Shown here piece by piece: positions 26,069 to 34,351 of a DNA stretch of 64,000 nt. The DNA comes from Actinopolymorpha pittospori (GTDB lineage: Bacteria; Actinomycetota; Actinomycetes; Propionibacteriales; Actinopolymorphaceae), in the NCBI RefSeq assembly GCF_014873875.1, contig NZ_JADBEM010000001.1:7812001-7876000 (forward strand), read 5' to 3'. Every line of letters begins with the position of its first letter. The first letter of the stretch is position 1. The translations under genes were made by a program, and so were the position numbers. The notes under the pieces were generated by a model. The model ran no database searches and was not told the origin of the DNA. It worked only from the letters and a program-made list of their open reading frames with translations.

Positions 26069-27228
26069 GAGTCCTTCCCCTTGCCCGAGTCGGTGAGAGC
26101 ACTGTCAGCGGAGACCGGCTCCGGACCACCGACGAGACGCTGGTACGCCTGTCTCCCTCGCGCAAGGAGACGTTGACGGGCACCGAGCAGGCCCTGCGGA
26201 CGGAAGATCATCAACACGATCAGCGCGACGCCGAAGGCCAGGAAGCGGAACTCCGGAGCGAGCTGGAACCGGTCGGGGATGTAGGAGATCACGAGGGCGC
26301 CCAGCACGACGCCCACCTTGTTCCCGGAACCGCCGAGCACCACCGCCGCGACGAACAGGATCGAGGTGACCACGTCGAAGCGCTGGTTGTTGACGAAGCC
26401 GACCTGCCCGGCGTACAGGACGCCGGAGAGTCCACCGATGCCGGCACCGATCACGAACGCCCAGATTTTGAAGCGGAACGTGGGAATGCCCATCAACTCC
26501 GCGACGTCCTCGTCCTCGCGGATCGCGACCCAGGCCCGGCCGACCCGGCTCCGCTCGAGGTTTCCGACCAGCAACAAGATGATGATGATGAACGTCACCG
26601 TGAGCCAGAACCACGGCTTCCCGTCGGTCTGGGTGAAGATCGGTGATCCGTCGGCATGGGTGCCCGGTGGCCGGCCGACGTCCTGGAACCCGCGGTTGCC
26701 GCGCAGGGGTTCGAGGTTGTCGGCGAGCAGCCGCACCATCTCGCCGAAGCCGAGGGTCACGATCGCGAGGTAGTCGCCTCGTAATCGCAGCGTGGGCGTA
26801 CCGATCAACACGCCGGAGACCATCGTGATCAGCATCGCGACCGGGACGACGATGACCCAGGAGTAGGCCGGGTCGGTCAGAAAGGAGTCGCGGCTGGTCA
26901 TGATCGCCGCCACGTAGGCGCCGATGGCGAAGAAGCCGACGTAGCCGAGGTCGAGCAGACCCGCCTGGCCCAGGACGACGTTCAGCCCGATCGCGATCAG
27001 GGCAATCCGCGCGGCGTTGAACAACGCGAGCTCGTAGTCGGTCCACGGCTCGGTGGAGAGTGGGAAGAAGTTCAGGAACGGCAGAAGATAGACGAACACG
27101 ACGACCGGGATGATCATCATCCACTGCTCGACGCGGCTGCGGGAGTTCCACCAGTCGCGGATCCGCTGGCCGAACGGCGGCCGCCCCTTGCTGCTCGTCG
27201 GGCTGCTCGTGCGTACGTCGAGGCTCAT
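26065..27228 (-). CDS. livM: Branched-chain amino-acid ABC transporter permease LivM
   Basis: A membrane permease of 387 residues with around ten hydrophobic helices. The LivM signature GLNVVLGQAGLLDLGYVGFFAIGAY (about 80-104) and the cytoplasmic coupling segment TLRLRGDYLAIVTLGFGEMVR (about 145-165) are clear. A Lys/Arg-rich cytoplasmic N-terminus of about 35 residues precedes the first helix, and a hydrophilic tail ends the protein. It overlaps livH and livG by 4 bp each, showing tight translational coupling. Confidence 0.95.
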   Translation of the reverse strand: MSLDVRTSSPTSSKGRPPFGQRIRDWWNSRSRVEQWMMIIPVVVFVYLLPFLNFFPLSTEPWTDYELALFNAARIALIAIGLNVVLGQAGLLDLGYVGFFAIGAYVAAIMTSRDSFLTDPAYSWVIVVPVAMLITMVSGVLIGTPTLRLRGDYLAIVTLGFGEMVRLLADNLEPLRGNRGFQDVGRPPGTHADGSPIFTQTDGKPWFWLTVTFIIIILLLVGNLERSRVGRAWVAIREDEDVAELMGIPTFRFKIWAFVIGAGIGGLSGVLYAGQVGFVNNQRFDVVTSILFVAAVVLGGSGNKVGVVLGALVISYIPDRFQLAPEFRFLAFGVALIVLMIFRPQGLLGARQRLLARGRQAYQRLVGGPEPVSADSALTDSGKGKDS

Positions 27229-28235
27229 ACGCGCGCCCTCCCGAGGGACTCACCGAGGATTCCGGTCGGTCGGACCATCAGGATGCCGATGAGGAGGACG
27301 AACGCCACGACGTCACGCCACTCGCCGCCGAACAGCGACTGGCCGTAGTTTTCCACGACCCCCAACAGCAGGCCGCCCAGCAGGGCGCCGCGCAGGTTGC
27401 CGATGCCGCCGAGGACGGCGGCGGTGAAGGCCTTGATGCCGAGCAGGAATCCGCCGTTGTAGAGGACACCCTGCGGGATCTGCATGACGTAGAACAGCGC
27501 CGCCGCGCCCGCGAGCAGGCCGCCGATCACGAACGTCAACATGATCACGCGTTCCTTGTTGACGCCCATCAGCGCGGCGGTGTCAGGGTCCTGCGCGACG
27601 GCCCGGATCCCGCGACCGAGTCGGGTCCGACCGACGAAGAGGTCCGCGACGATCAGGAGCACGATCGAGGCCACGAAGACGGTGATCTGGATGTTGGTGA
27701 TCCGGGTGTTTCCGAACTCGAACACCGGCTCGGGCCGGACCAGCCGGATGGCGGGCTCGGGGTTCGCGCCCCGCCACAGGTAGAGGCCCTGCTGGATCGC
27801 GAACGACGCCCCGATCGCGGTGATGAGGAAGACCAGGCGCGGGGCGTTTCGCTTGCGGAGCGGTCGATAGGCGACCCGTTCGAGGAGCAACGCGATCGCG
27901 CCCGAGGCGATCATCGCGACCGCCAACGCGAGCGCGAGGTTGGCGATCAGCGCGCCCAGTCCGGTCTGGGAGGTGGGCCCGGGCTGGTAGCCGAGCGCCA
28001 CGAACGTGAAGTAGGCGCCGAAGGCGCCGACGACGAAGACCTCGGAGTGGGCGAAGTTGATCAGCCGCAGAACGCCATAGACGAGGGTGTAGCCGATGGC
28101 CACCAGGGCGTAGATGCTGCCGTACGCGAGTCCGTCGATGGTGTTCGCCCAGAACCTGTCCGCCAGTAGACCGACGTTGAAGTCGATCCAGTGGCTCCCG
28201 GACTGGGCGAGGCTGAGCACGAGATGAGACGTCAA
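27225..28235 (-). CDS. livH: Branched-chain amino-acid ABC transporter permease LivH
   Basis: The partner permease, 336 residues, about eight to nine helices. Diagnostic pieces are DGLAYGSIYALVAIGYTLVYGVLRLINFAHSE (read as two motifs, about 34-65), GIRAVAQDPDTAALMGVN (cytoplasmic loop) and GIKAFTAAVLGGIGNLRGALLGG. The open frame starts with TTG at 28235, with an in-frame GTG at 28220 as an alternative; both give a complete first helix. It lies 133 bp after livK. Confidence 0.92.
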   Translation of the reverse strand: MTSHLVLSLAQSGSHWIDFNVGLLADRFWANTIDGLAYGSIYALVAIGYTLVYGVLRLINFAHSEVFVVGAFGAYFTFVALGYQPGPTSQTGLGALIANLALALAVAMIASGAIALLLERVAYRPLRKRNAPRLVFLITAIGASFAIQQGLYLWRGANPEPAIRLVRPEPVFEFGNTRITNIQITVFVASIVLLIVADLFVGRTRLGRGIRAVAQDPDTAALMGVNKERVIMLTFVIGGLLAGAAALFYVMQIPQGVLYNGGFLLGIKAFTAAVLGGIGNLRGALLGGLLLGVVENYGQSLFGGEWRDVVAFVLLIGILMVRPTGILGESLGRARV

Positions 28236-28368
28236 GGAGTCGACCTGTCTTCCTTCGGCGCGTCCGGCGGGAGCGCGGCCCTTGTGGACTTCCGCGCGTT
28301 CTCCAGGCGCGCCGCCGGCGTTGTCGCCAACACCGACCGCGCGCCCGGAGTACGCACCAGCCGGATGG

Positions 28369-29604
28369 TCAGGACTTGCTCATGTCCTTCAGCTGCACGA
28401 TCTTCCCGCCCTTGACCTGGTACATCCAGACGGGGGTCTGGGTGAGCTCGCCGTCGGCGTTCCACTGGAACTGCTTGGTGAGGCCCTGCCCCTTGTAGTT
28501 CTTCACCCAGTTGAGCAGCGCGGCCCTGGTGTTGAGGCCGCGGTCGATGCCGCTCAGCAGGATGGTGGTCGCGTCGTATCCCTCGGGCGAGTACGTCGAG
28601 GGATCACGGTCGGACTTCGCCTTGTAGGCCTTGGAGAACTCCGTGAAGCCCGCGGACGGCAGGCACGGGCAGCTGAGGTAGACGCCCTCGGCCGCGTCGC
28701 CGGCGTTCTTGACGAACTCGTCGTCACGGACACCGTCGGGGGCCACCACAGAACCCTCGAAACCGTTGTCCCGAAGCTGCTGGACGAACGGCGCGGCCTC
28801 CGGGTAGTAGCCGGCGTAGAAGACCGCGTCCGGGGAGGCCGAGTCGATCGCGCCGACGACCGCGGAGAACTCCTTCTGCCCGGTCTTGACCTGCTCGTCG
28901 CAGGCCACCTTGTCGCCCAGCGCCTTCGCCGTGAGATCAGCGAGCCCGATGCCGTACTCGGAGTCGTCGCGTACGACACAGACCTTCTTGGCCTTGAGCT
29001 CGTTCTCGATGAACGCCGACACGGCCGGTGCCTGCACCGCGTCGTTGCCCAGGCCGCGGAAGAAGGTCTTCCAGCCGTTCTTGGTGAGGTCGGGGTTGGT
29101 GGCCGACGGGGTGACGGTGACCAGCCCGGCGTCGTTGAACGACTTGCCGACCGCCTTCGACTCACCGGAAAACGCTAGCCCGACCACGCCGAGGATGGAC
29201 TCGTCGCTGATGGCCTGGGTCACGACGGCGGGAGCCTTGTCGGGGCTTCCCTCGGAATCGAACTGCTTCAGCGTCACCTGGCAGCCCGGGTTGGCTTCGT
29301 TGTGCTCGTCCACCGCGAGCTTGACGCCGTTGAGGATGTTGAGGCCCAGCGCGGCGCTGGCGCCGGCGATGGTCCCGATGTAGGCGATCGAGACCTTGGC
29401 GCACTTGCCCTTGCCGTCACCTGCCGGGAGGGCGGCGTCGGGCGGCGGCGGCGGAGCGGGGTCGGCCTGGATGGATGGGGCCCCCGCCTGCCCGTCGTCG
29501 GAGTTGTTCTCGGTGTTCGGGTCGGTGTTCTGTGCACATCCGGCGACGCCAAGCGACAGTGCCGCCGTCAACGCCAGGACCCGCACGAGTCGTGCTCTGT
29601 ACAC
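28369..29604 (-). CDS. livK: Branched-chain amino-acid ABC transporter substrate-binding lipoprotein LivK
   Basis: A periplasmic-type binding protein anchored as a lipoprotein. GTG 29604 is preceded by GGAGG with 6-nt spacing, which rejects the longer upstream frame. The signal peptide ends in the lipobox LGVAGC (Cys about residue 24). An Asn/Asp/Pro-rich linker (about 25-65) leads to the two-lobe leucine-binding domain (SIAYIGTIAGASAALG, DSEGSPDKAPAVVTQAI, VVRDDSEYGIGLADL, AVFYAGYYPEAAPFVQQL). A likely promoter has TAGTCT at about 29776-29781. It heads the liv operon. Two extra cysteines (SCPCLP) are present in the second lobe. Confidence 0.94.
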   Translation of the reverse strand: MYRARLVRVLALTAALSLGVAGCAQNTDPNTENNSDDGQAGAPSIQADPAPPPPPDAALPAGDGKGKCAKVSIAYIGTIAGASAALGLNILNGVKLAVDEHNEANPGCQVTLKQFDSEGSPDKAPAVVTQAISDESILGVVGLAFSGESKAVGKSFNDAGLVTVTPSATNPDLTKNGWKTFFRGLGNDAVQAPAVSAFIENELKAKKVCVVRDDSEYGIGLADLTAKALGDKVACDEQVKTGQKEFSAVVGAIDSASPDAVFYAGYYPEAAPFVQQLRDNGFEGSVVAPDGVRDDEFVKNAGDAAEGVYLSCPCLPSAGFTEFSKAYKAKSDRDPSTYSPEGYDATTILLSGIDRGLNTRAALLNWVKNYKGQGLTKQFQWNADGELTQTPVWMYQVKGGKIVQLKDMSKS

Positions 29605-29862
29605 GGATGTCCTCCATAGCCAAACCACGCGTCATGGTGTCGCGGCAGCCACGCCGAACTGGCCGTGTCCGCCAGTGCCGCAACCTGCTCGGATTCCGGA
29701 CGGCCACAAGTGGCCGCGGTGCTCGGGGTTGGAACCGATCCGCCCGCGGACCCGCGGCTGGTCTGCGGTGTGCAGAGACTAGCCGTACCGTGACCCTTCG
29801 GTGAACCGACCACGCATGCCTCTTACCGTCTCGTAACTCAGAAGGCGGCTATGTCGGGTAAA

Positions 29863-30507
29863 TCACCCCTGGGTGGAGTCGCCCTCCACGGGCGCGTCGC
29901 CACTTTGCGTGGCAACATCATCACTTTCGTCCACGACGAGTTGGGCGACCCGCCGCATCGGCACCCGCTTGTCCATGGCGGTCTTCTGGATCCACCGGAA
30001 GGCGTCGGGCTCACTCAGGCCGAACTTCTGCTGCAGGATCGACTTCGCGCGCTCCACCAGCTTGCGGGTTTCGAGGCGCTCGGTCAGGCCGGAGACCTCG
30101 CTCTCGAGCTGGGTGCGCTCGGCGAACCTGGACACGGCGATCTCGATGGCCGGCACCAGGTCGGCCTTCGTGAACGGCTTGACCAGGTAGGCCATCGCGC
30201 CGGCCTCGCTCGCGCGGGTGACCAGGTCGCGTTGACTGAACGCGGTCAGGATGATGACCGGGCAGATGCTCTCGTTGCCGATCACCTCGGCCACGCTGAT
30301 GCCGTCCAGTCGGGGCATCTTGACGTCCAGGATCGCGAGATCGGGACGCAACTCCCGGACCATTTCGAGCGCGGTCTCACCATTGGCCGCCTGCCCCACG
30401 ACGTCGTACCCCTCCTCACCAAGCATCTCGGCGAGGTCCAGTCGGATGAGCGCCTCGTCCTCGGCCACGACGACCCGGCGTTGCTGGCGCTCGGTGGGGT
30501 TGGTCAC
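29863..30507 (-). CDS. pdtaR: ANTAR-domain response regulator (PdtaR family)
   Basis: A 214-residue transcription-antitermination regulator. The receiver domain (about 10-125) has the acidic pocket VVAEDEALIR, the phosphoacceptor Asp in LAILDVKMPRLDG (about residue 61), and the Thr and Lys in ILTAFSQRD and LVKPFTKAD. The C-terminal ANTAR RNA-binding domain (about 140-190) has RKLVERAKSILQQKFGLSEP and AFRWIQKTAMDKR. It is orthologous to M. tuberculosis Rv1626/PdtaR, which is phosphorylated by PdtaS and binds paired hairpins in target mRNAs. No kinase gene is adjacent. It lies between the liv operon and tRNA-Leu, as in relatives. Confidence 0.92.
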   Translation of the reverse strand: MTNPTERQQRRVVVAEDEALIRLDLAEMLGEEGYDVVGQAANGETALEMVRELRPDLAILDVKMPRLDGISVAEVIGNESICPVIILTAFSQRDLVTRASEAGAMAYLVKPFTKADLVPAIEIAVSRFAERTQLESEVSGLTERLETRKLVERAKSILQQKFGLSEPDAFRWIQKTAMDKRVPMRRVAQLVVDESDDVATQSGDAPVEGDSTQG

Positions 30508-30614
30508 GGGGAGGTCCTCCTGCGGCGGATTGGGGCTGCGAGCGCCGCCAGCGTACTCGTCCCCGGGTGTCGCTGATGCTCCGGCGGGACCGGGTAAGAT
30601 TCATGCCGCGACCC

Positions 30615-30697
30615 GCCGGGTTGATGGAATGGTAGACATGATGGCCTCAAAAGCCATTGTCCGAAAGGGCGTGTGGGTTCGAATCCCACACCCGGCA
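30615..30697 (+). tRNA. tRNA-Leu (anticodon CAA)
   Basis: An 83-nt tRNA. The acceptor stem GCCGGGT pairs with ACCCGGC, the D-arm is GATGGAATGGTAGAC, and the anticodon stem ATGGC/GCCAT encloses the loop CTCAAAA with anticodon CAA. A long variable arm (TGTCC-GAAA-GGGCG) marks it as type II, and the T-arm is TGTGGGTTCGAATCCCACA. The discriminator base is A and CCA is not encoded. It reads UUG leucine codons. Confidence 0.96.
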
Positions 30698-30864
30698 CAA
30701 GCTGATGTTTTCGCGGACTTCACCCGCGACCTTGTTCTTCTTCGCCGTGAATTCTGTACGACGACACGGCCACGGCGTTCCGGCTGATTCCGCCCGACGC
30801 TCTCCCGCTCCGACCGACGGGTTGCCCGAAGGGGCCGTCTCGCGATGGCCGCGGACTCTCGGGC

Positions 30865-30894
30865 GGCGGCGATATCATCCCCGATATCGCCGCC
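30865..30894. promoter_or_regulatory. 12-bp inverted repeat operator upstream of the RHH-like gene
   Basis: GGCGGCGATATC and GATATCGCCGCC form a perfect 12-bp inverted repeat with a 6-bp spacer, ending 27 bp before GTG 30922. A -10-like TATCAT (30873-30878) overlaps it. The position suggests autoregulation by the encoded ribbon-helix-helix-like protein. Confidence 0.65.
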
Positions 30895-30921
30895 CGTGCG
30901 TCGAGTCCGAAAGAGGTCAAC

Positions 30922-31410
30922 GTGCCAAACGAGCCTTCCGACCCCACCGACCTTCCGCCGGCAGAGTCGCCAACCGAGTCCTCGACCCAGGCGCCGGCGA
31001 GGACCGATACCGCCGCCGTGCTCCTGTTGCGCGCCCTCGACAGCCTCCAGGAGGAGGAGCGACGGCAGGTCCTCGGGTGGCTACTCGAACGCGTCCCCCG
31101 AGCGCTCACCGGTTTGGCCTCCATCACCGGGATGGAAGGCCTACCGCCCTCCCCGACCGCCGCCACGTTGCGGGAAGGCGAGGAGGACGCCGTGCGCGCC
31201 GCGCTCGCCGGGGCCCAGTTGTCCGAGACCTCGCGCGGAGGCCTGCAGATGGTGCCGGTTCGGCTGCCCACCGACCAGCATGCCCGCCTTCGCGCCTGGT
31301 GCCAGGAGCACGGCTTCGCGATGGCGACCGTGATCCGCGGCCTCCTGGCGAGGTTCCTCGACGAACGGCAGCCGGGCCCCGTCGACGGCGATCCGGGTCA
31401 GACCCGGTAG
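30922..31410 (+). CDS. Ribbon-helix-helix-like predicted regulator
   Basis: A 162-residue protein with a Pro/Ser/Thr-rich disordered N-terminus (1-30) and a helical middle (LLLRALDSLQEEERRQVLGWLLE). A C-terminal segment (about 109-148) reads as a beta strand MVPVRLPTDQ followed by two helices, HARLRAWCQEHG and MATVIRGLLARFLDE, the pattern of ribbon-helix-helix DNA-binding proteins. GTG 30922 has AGAGG six nt upstream. A perfect inverted repeat just upstream is a plausible binding site. The 3' end overlaps the convergent pyk by 13 bp. The family name is my inference; I do not recognise a specific homologue. Confidence 0.75.
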   Translation: MPNEPSDPTDLPPAESPTESSTQAPARTDTAAVLLLRALDSLQEEERRQVLGWLLERVPRALTGLASITGMEGLPPSPTAATLREGEEDAVRAALAGAQLSETSRGGLQMVPVRLPTDQHARLRAWCQEHGFAMATVIRGLLARFLDERQPGPVDGDPGQTR

Positions 31411-32840
31411 GCCGGTGCGGCCTCCGCCACGGCGTCACCGATGCGGTGCACACGCAGGGCGTTGGTGGAGCCGGGGATTCCGGGCGGGCTGCCCGCCACG
31501 ATCACCACGCTGTCGCCGCGACGGCAGTGACCGCCCGCGAGCAGGGCGCGGTCGACCTGCTTCACCATCTCGTCGGTGTGGGAGACGGTCGGGACCAGGA
31601 AGGTCTCGACGCCCCAGGTGAGCGCCAACTGGTGCCGGGTGTCCTCGACGGGGGTGAACGCGAGGAGCGGGACCCGCGAGCGGTAACGGGCCAGGCGGCG
31701 CGCGGTGTCACCGGAGTGGGTGAACGCCACGAGGTACTTCGCGCCCAGGCGCTCGGCCACCTCGGCCGCCGCCTTGGCGATCACGCCGCCCTTGGTGCGC
31801 GGCGTCCAGTCGATGCCGGCCATCCGGTCGAGGCCGTGTTCCTCGGTGGTCTCGACGATGCGGGCCATCGTGCGTACGGCCTCGATGGGGTAGATGCCGA
31901 CGCTGGTCTCTCCCGAGAGCATCACCGCGTCGGTGCCGTCGAGCACCGCGTTGGCGACGTCGGAGGCCTCCGCGCGGGTCGGGCGGGCGGCGTTGACCAT
32001 CGACTCGAGCATCTGGGTCGCGACGATCACCGGCTTGGCGTTGGTGCGCGCCAACTCGACGATGCGCTTCTGGACCAGCGGCACGTCCTCCAGCGGCATC
32101 TCCACGCCGAGGTCACCGCGGGCCACCATGAAGCCGTCGAAGGCGTCGATGATCTCCTCGAGGTTCTGGACCGCCTGCGGCTTCTCGATCTTGGCGATGA
32201 CGGGCAGCCGGACGTGCTCCTCGGCCATCACGCGGCGCACGTCCTCGACGTCGCGCGCGCTGCGGACGAAGGACAACGCGATCATGTCGGCCCGCAGGTG
32301 GAGACCCCACCGCAGGTCCTCGTGGTCCTTCTCCGACATCGCCGGGACGGAAAGTCCCACGCCGGGGAGGTTCAGACCCTTGTGGTCGGACACCTTGCCG
32401 CCGATGACCACCCGGGTCACCACGTCGGTCTCGGTGACCTCCTCGACCTCGAGCGTGAGGCGGCCGTCGTCGACCAGGATGCGGTCACCCGGACCGACGT
32501 CGCCGGGCAGGCCGTCGTAGGTCGTGGAGGCCCGCGACGCGTCGCCGGGGCACTCCTGGGTGGTGATCGTGAAGCGGTCGCCGTAGACGAGGTTGGCCGA
32601 CCCCTCGGCGAACTTTCCGAGCCGGATCTTGGGACCCTGAAGGTCGACCAGGACCCCGACGGCTCGACCGGCCTCTTCCGCAGCCTCCCGGATCATTCGA
32701 TAGATCCGTTCGTGCTCGGTATAGGTGCCGTGGCTCAGATTGAGCCGGGCGACGTCGAGGCCGGCGTCGACCAGCTCTCGAATCCGCTCGGGTGTGGATG
32801 TAGCGGGACCGAAGGTGCAGACTATTTTTGCTCGACGCAC
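31398..32840 (-). CDS. pyk: Pyruvate kinase
   Basis: Pyruvate kinase converts phosphoenolpyruvate and ADP to pyruvate and ATP. The protein is 480 residues, typical length. Motifs are KIVCTFGPAT and VARLNLSHGT at the N-terminus, LVDLQGPKIRLG, the signature IAKIEKPQAVQNLEEII (about 217-233), MVARGDLGVEMP, and ATQMLESM. The C-terminal domain carries the allosteric site. The start is GTG 32840 with a TAAGCT box 7 nt upstream, so the mRNA is probably leaderless. It lies downstream of the ABC exporter pair. Confidence 0.97.
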   Translation of the reverse strand: MRRAKIVCTFGPATSTPERIRELVDAGLDVARLNLSHGTYTEHERIYRMIREAAEEAGRAVGVLVDLQGPKIRLGKFAEGSANLVYGDRFTITTQECPGDASRASTTYDGLPGDVGPGDRILVDDGRLTLEVEEVTETDVVTRVVIGGKVSDHKGLNLPGVGLSVPAMSEKDHEDLRWGLHLRADMIALSFVRSARDVEDVRRVMAEEHVRLPVIAKIEKPQAVQNLEEIIDAFDGFMVARGDLGVEMPLEDVPLVQKRIVELARTNAKPVIVATQMLESMVNAARPTRAEASDVANAVLDGTDAVMLSGETSVGIYPIEAVRTMARIVETTEEHGLDRMAGIDWTPRTKGGVIAKAAAEVAERLGAKYLVAFTHSGDTARRLARYRSRVPLLAFTPVEDTRHQLALTWGVETFLVPTVSHTDEMVKQVDRALLAGGHCRRGDSVVIVAGSPPGIPGSTNALRVHRIGDAVAEAAPAYRV

Positions 32841-32847
32841 GGGGGTG

Positions 32848-32853
32848 AGCTTA
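32848..32853 (-). promoter_or_regulatory. -10 box of pyk (leaderless start)
   Basis: TAAGCT on the minus strand ends 7 nt before GTG 32840; it lies in the short gap after the upstream permease gene. Confidence 0.5.
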
Positions 32854-32861
32854 TTCCCGCT

Positions 32862-33548
32862 TCATGAACGCCTATGCCTCAGGGCCGCGTACACCGCGAT
32901 CAACACCCCGGCCCAGGCGAGCGCCTGCAGCGACACCACCGCCATCGCCCCCAGGTCGGCGGGGGGTTCCAGGTCCGCGGCGCCGAAGAGCGGCGGAACG
33001 AGTAACCGAGCGATCACAGCGTCGCGGGATCCCAGGACCAGCACCAGCACCGGGGCCGCCACGAGGATGAGGCTGGCCCACCCGGTCGGACGTACCAGCG
33101 CCCGGCTCGCGAGTGCGCCCACACCAACGCCGCACACGATGGCGAGCAGGTGGATCCACACTCCGAAGGCGAGCCACCCCCACACCGGTCCACGGAGGTC
33201 GAGCGCGCCGACCGCGAGCGGAACGAAGACGCCCAGCACCAGCGCGGGCAGCCCGGACACGGCCGCGGCCAGCAGCCCGGACACGAGTTCCCGCGCCGGT
33301 GAACCGACCGTCACCCGGCTCAGCATCCGCTGTTCGTCGGGCTCGGTGTCGAGCACGAGTTTCGCCTGCCAGCCGAACACCGCGAAGAGGATCGTCGCGG
33401 AGAACGCGTAGGCCTGGTTGGGGCGGGCCTGACCGCCCGCGTGCGCGATGAAGATCAGCGCCAGTGCGGTGAGCCAGGGCGCCCAGGCACGCTGCGCCGC
33501 GACGTACGACACCAGACGCATCCGGCTCAACGCGATCGTGCGGCTCAT
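32862..33548 (-). CDS. ABC-type exporter membrane subunit
   Basis: A 228-residue membrane protein with about six hydrophobic helices (starting near residues 22, 48, 85, 112, 160 and 205). Its pattern and size fit an ABC-2-type permease half, but no family-specific motif lets me name the substrate. Its ATG overlaps the stop of the ATP-binding gene by 4 bp, so the two form a two-component exporter. A Gln/Arg-rich cytoplasmic loop with EPDEQRMLSRVTVG lies between helices 2 and 3, where the coupling helix is expected. Heme or lipid transport is possible but unsupported. Confidence 0.7.
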   Translation of the reverse strand: MSRTIALSRMRLVSYVAAQRAWAPWLTALALIFIAHAGGQARPNQAYAFSATILFAVFGWQAKLVLDTEPDEQRMLSRVTVGSPARELVSGLLAAAVSGLPALVLGVFVPLAVGALDLRGPVWGWLAFGVWIHLLAIVCGVGVGALASRALVRPTGWASLILVAAPVLVLVLGSRDAVIARLLVPPLFGAADLEPPADLGAMAVVSLQALAWAGVLIAVYAALRHRRS

Positions 33549-34285
33549 GCCTCACCACGCACCCGTCGTACGTCGTATCCCGCCGCGCGCAGCCGGGCCA
33601 CCTCGGTCGCCGGATCGTGCGCGTCGACGACCACCTCGATCACGTGCCGCGTCCGTGGCGCCGGGGCCGGGGCGTCCTCCTCCTGGACCACGCCGTCCCG
33701 CATGCTCCAGTGTCGGACCGTCCCCAGGTCGCCGGAGCGGCCACGGTGATCGGTCAGGACGCAGATCCCGCCCTGGGCGGTCACCTCGTCGACGAGCACC
33801 GGAAGCTCCGCCTGACTCTGCGCGTCGAGGCCCTCCCACGGCTCGTCCATCACCAGGAGTCCCGGCGCTGTCAGGAGCGCCAGGACGAGCCCCACCTTGC
33901 GGCCGGTGCCCTGGGAGAGCTCCGCCAGCCGGGTGGACATGAACGGCGTGAGGTGGAGCCGGTCGGCCAGCGCGCCGGCCGCCGCGTCCGTCGTCGACTG
34001 GTCCAGGCCACGGACCCGGCCCATCGCACGAAGGTAGGACCGGACGGTGAACGGCTGAGCGGTCGGAAAACGGTCGGGCAGCCAACTGACCACCCGCGGC
34101 CGATCGCGCAGCTCTCCCCGCCCGACCGGGATCATGCCCGCGATCACCCGGAGCAGGGTCGACTTCCCGGCGCCGTTGCGGCCGGTGAGGACCACGACCT
34201 CACCGGCCTTGACCTCGGCGTTCACGCCACGTAGCACCCAGTCGGCGCGCCGCGCGTACCTTGCGTGCACATTGTCCAGTCGCAC
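33545..34285 (-). CDS. ABC transporter ATP-binding protein
   Basis: A 246-residue ATPase. Walker A is GRNGAGKSTLLRV (about 36-48), the Q-loop region is VVSWLPDRFPTAQPFTV, the signature is AELSQGTGRKVGLVLALL (LSQGT in place of LSGGQ), Walker B is LLVMDEPWEGLDAQ, and the H-loop is VLTDHRG. A C-terminal extension (about 205-246) with a beta-alpha-beta look, RHVIEVVVDAHDPATEVARL, follows. It is translationally coupled to the permease downstream. The upstream start abuts the divergent glutamine-synthetase-like gene. Confidence 0.85.
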   Translation of the reverse strand: MRLDNVHARYARRADWVLRGVNAEVKAGEVVVLTGRNGAGKSTLLRVIAGMIPVGRGELRDRPRVVSWLPDRFPTAQPFTVRSYLRAMGRVRGLDQSTTDAAAGALADRLHLTPFMSTRLAELSQGTGRKVGLVLALLTAPGLLVMDEPWEGLDAQSQAELPVLVDEVTAQGGICVLTDHRGRSGDLGTVRHWSMRDGVVQEEDAPAPAPRTRHVIEVVVDAHDPATEVARLRAAGYDVRRVRGEA

Positions 34286-34351
34286 ATCGGGTTTCTATCA
34301 GAACGGTCTGTGAACCTTGTCGCGCGTGAACCCGGCGGGAAGGATCCTGGC

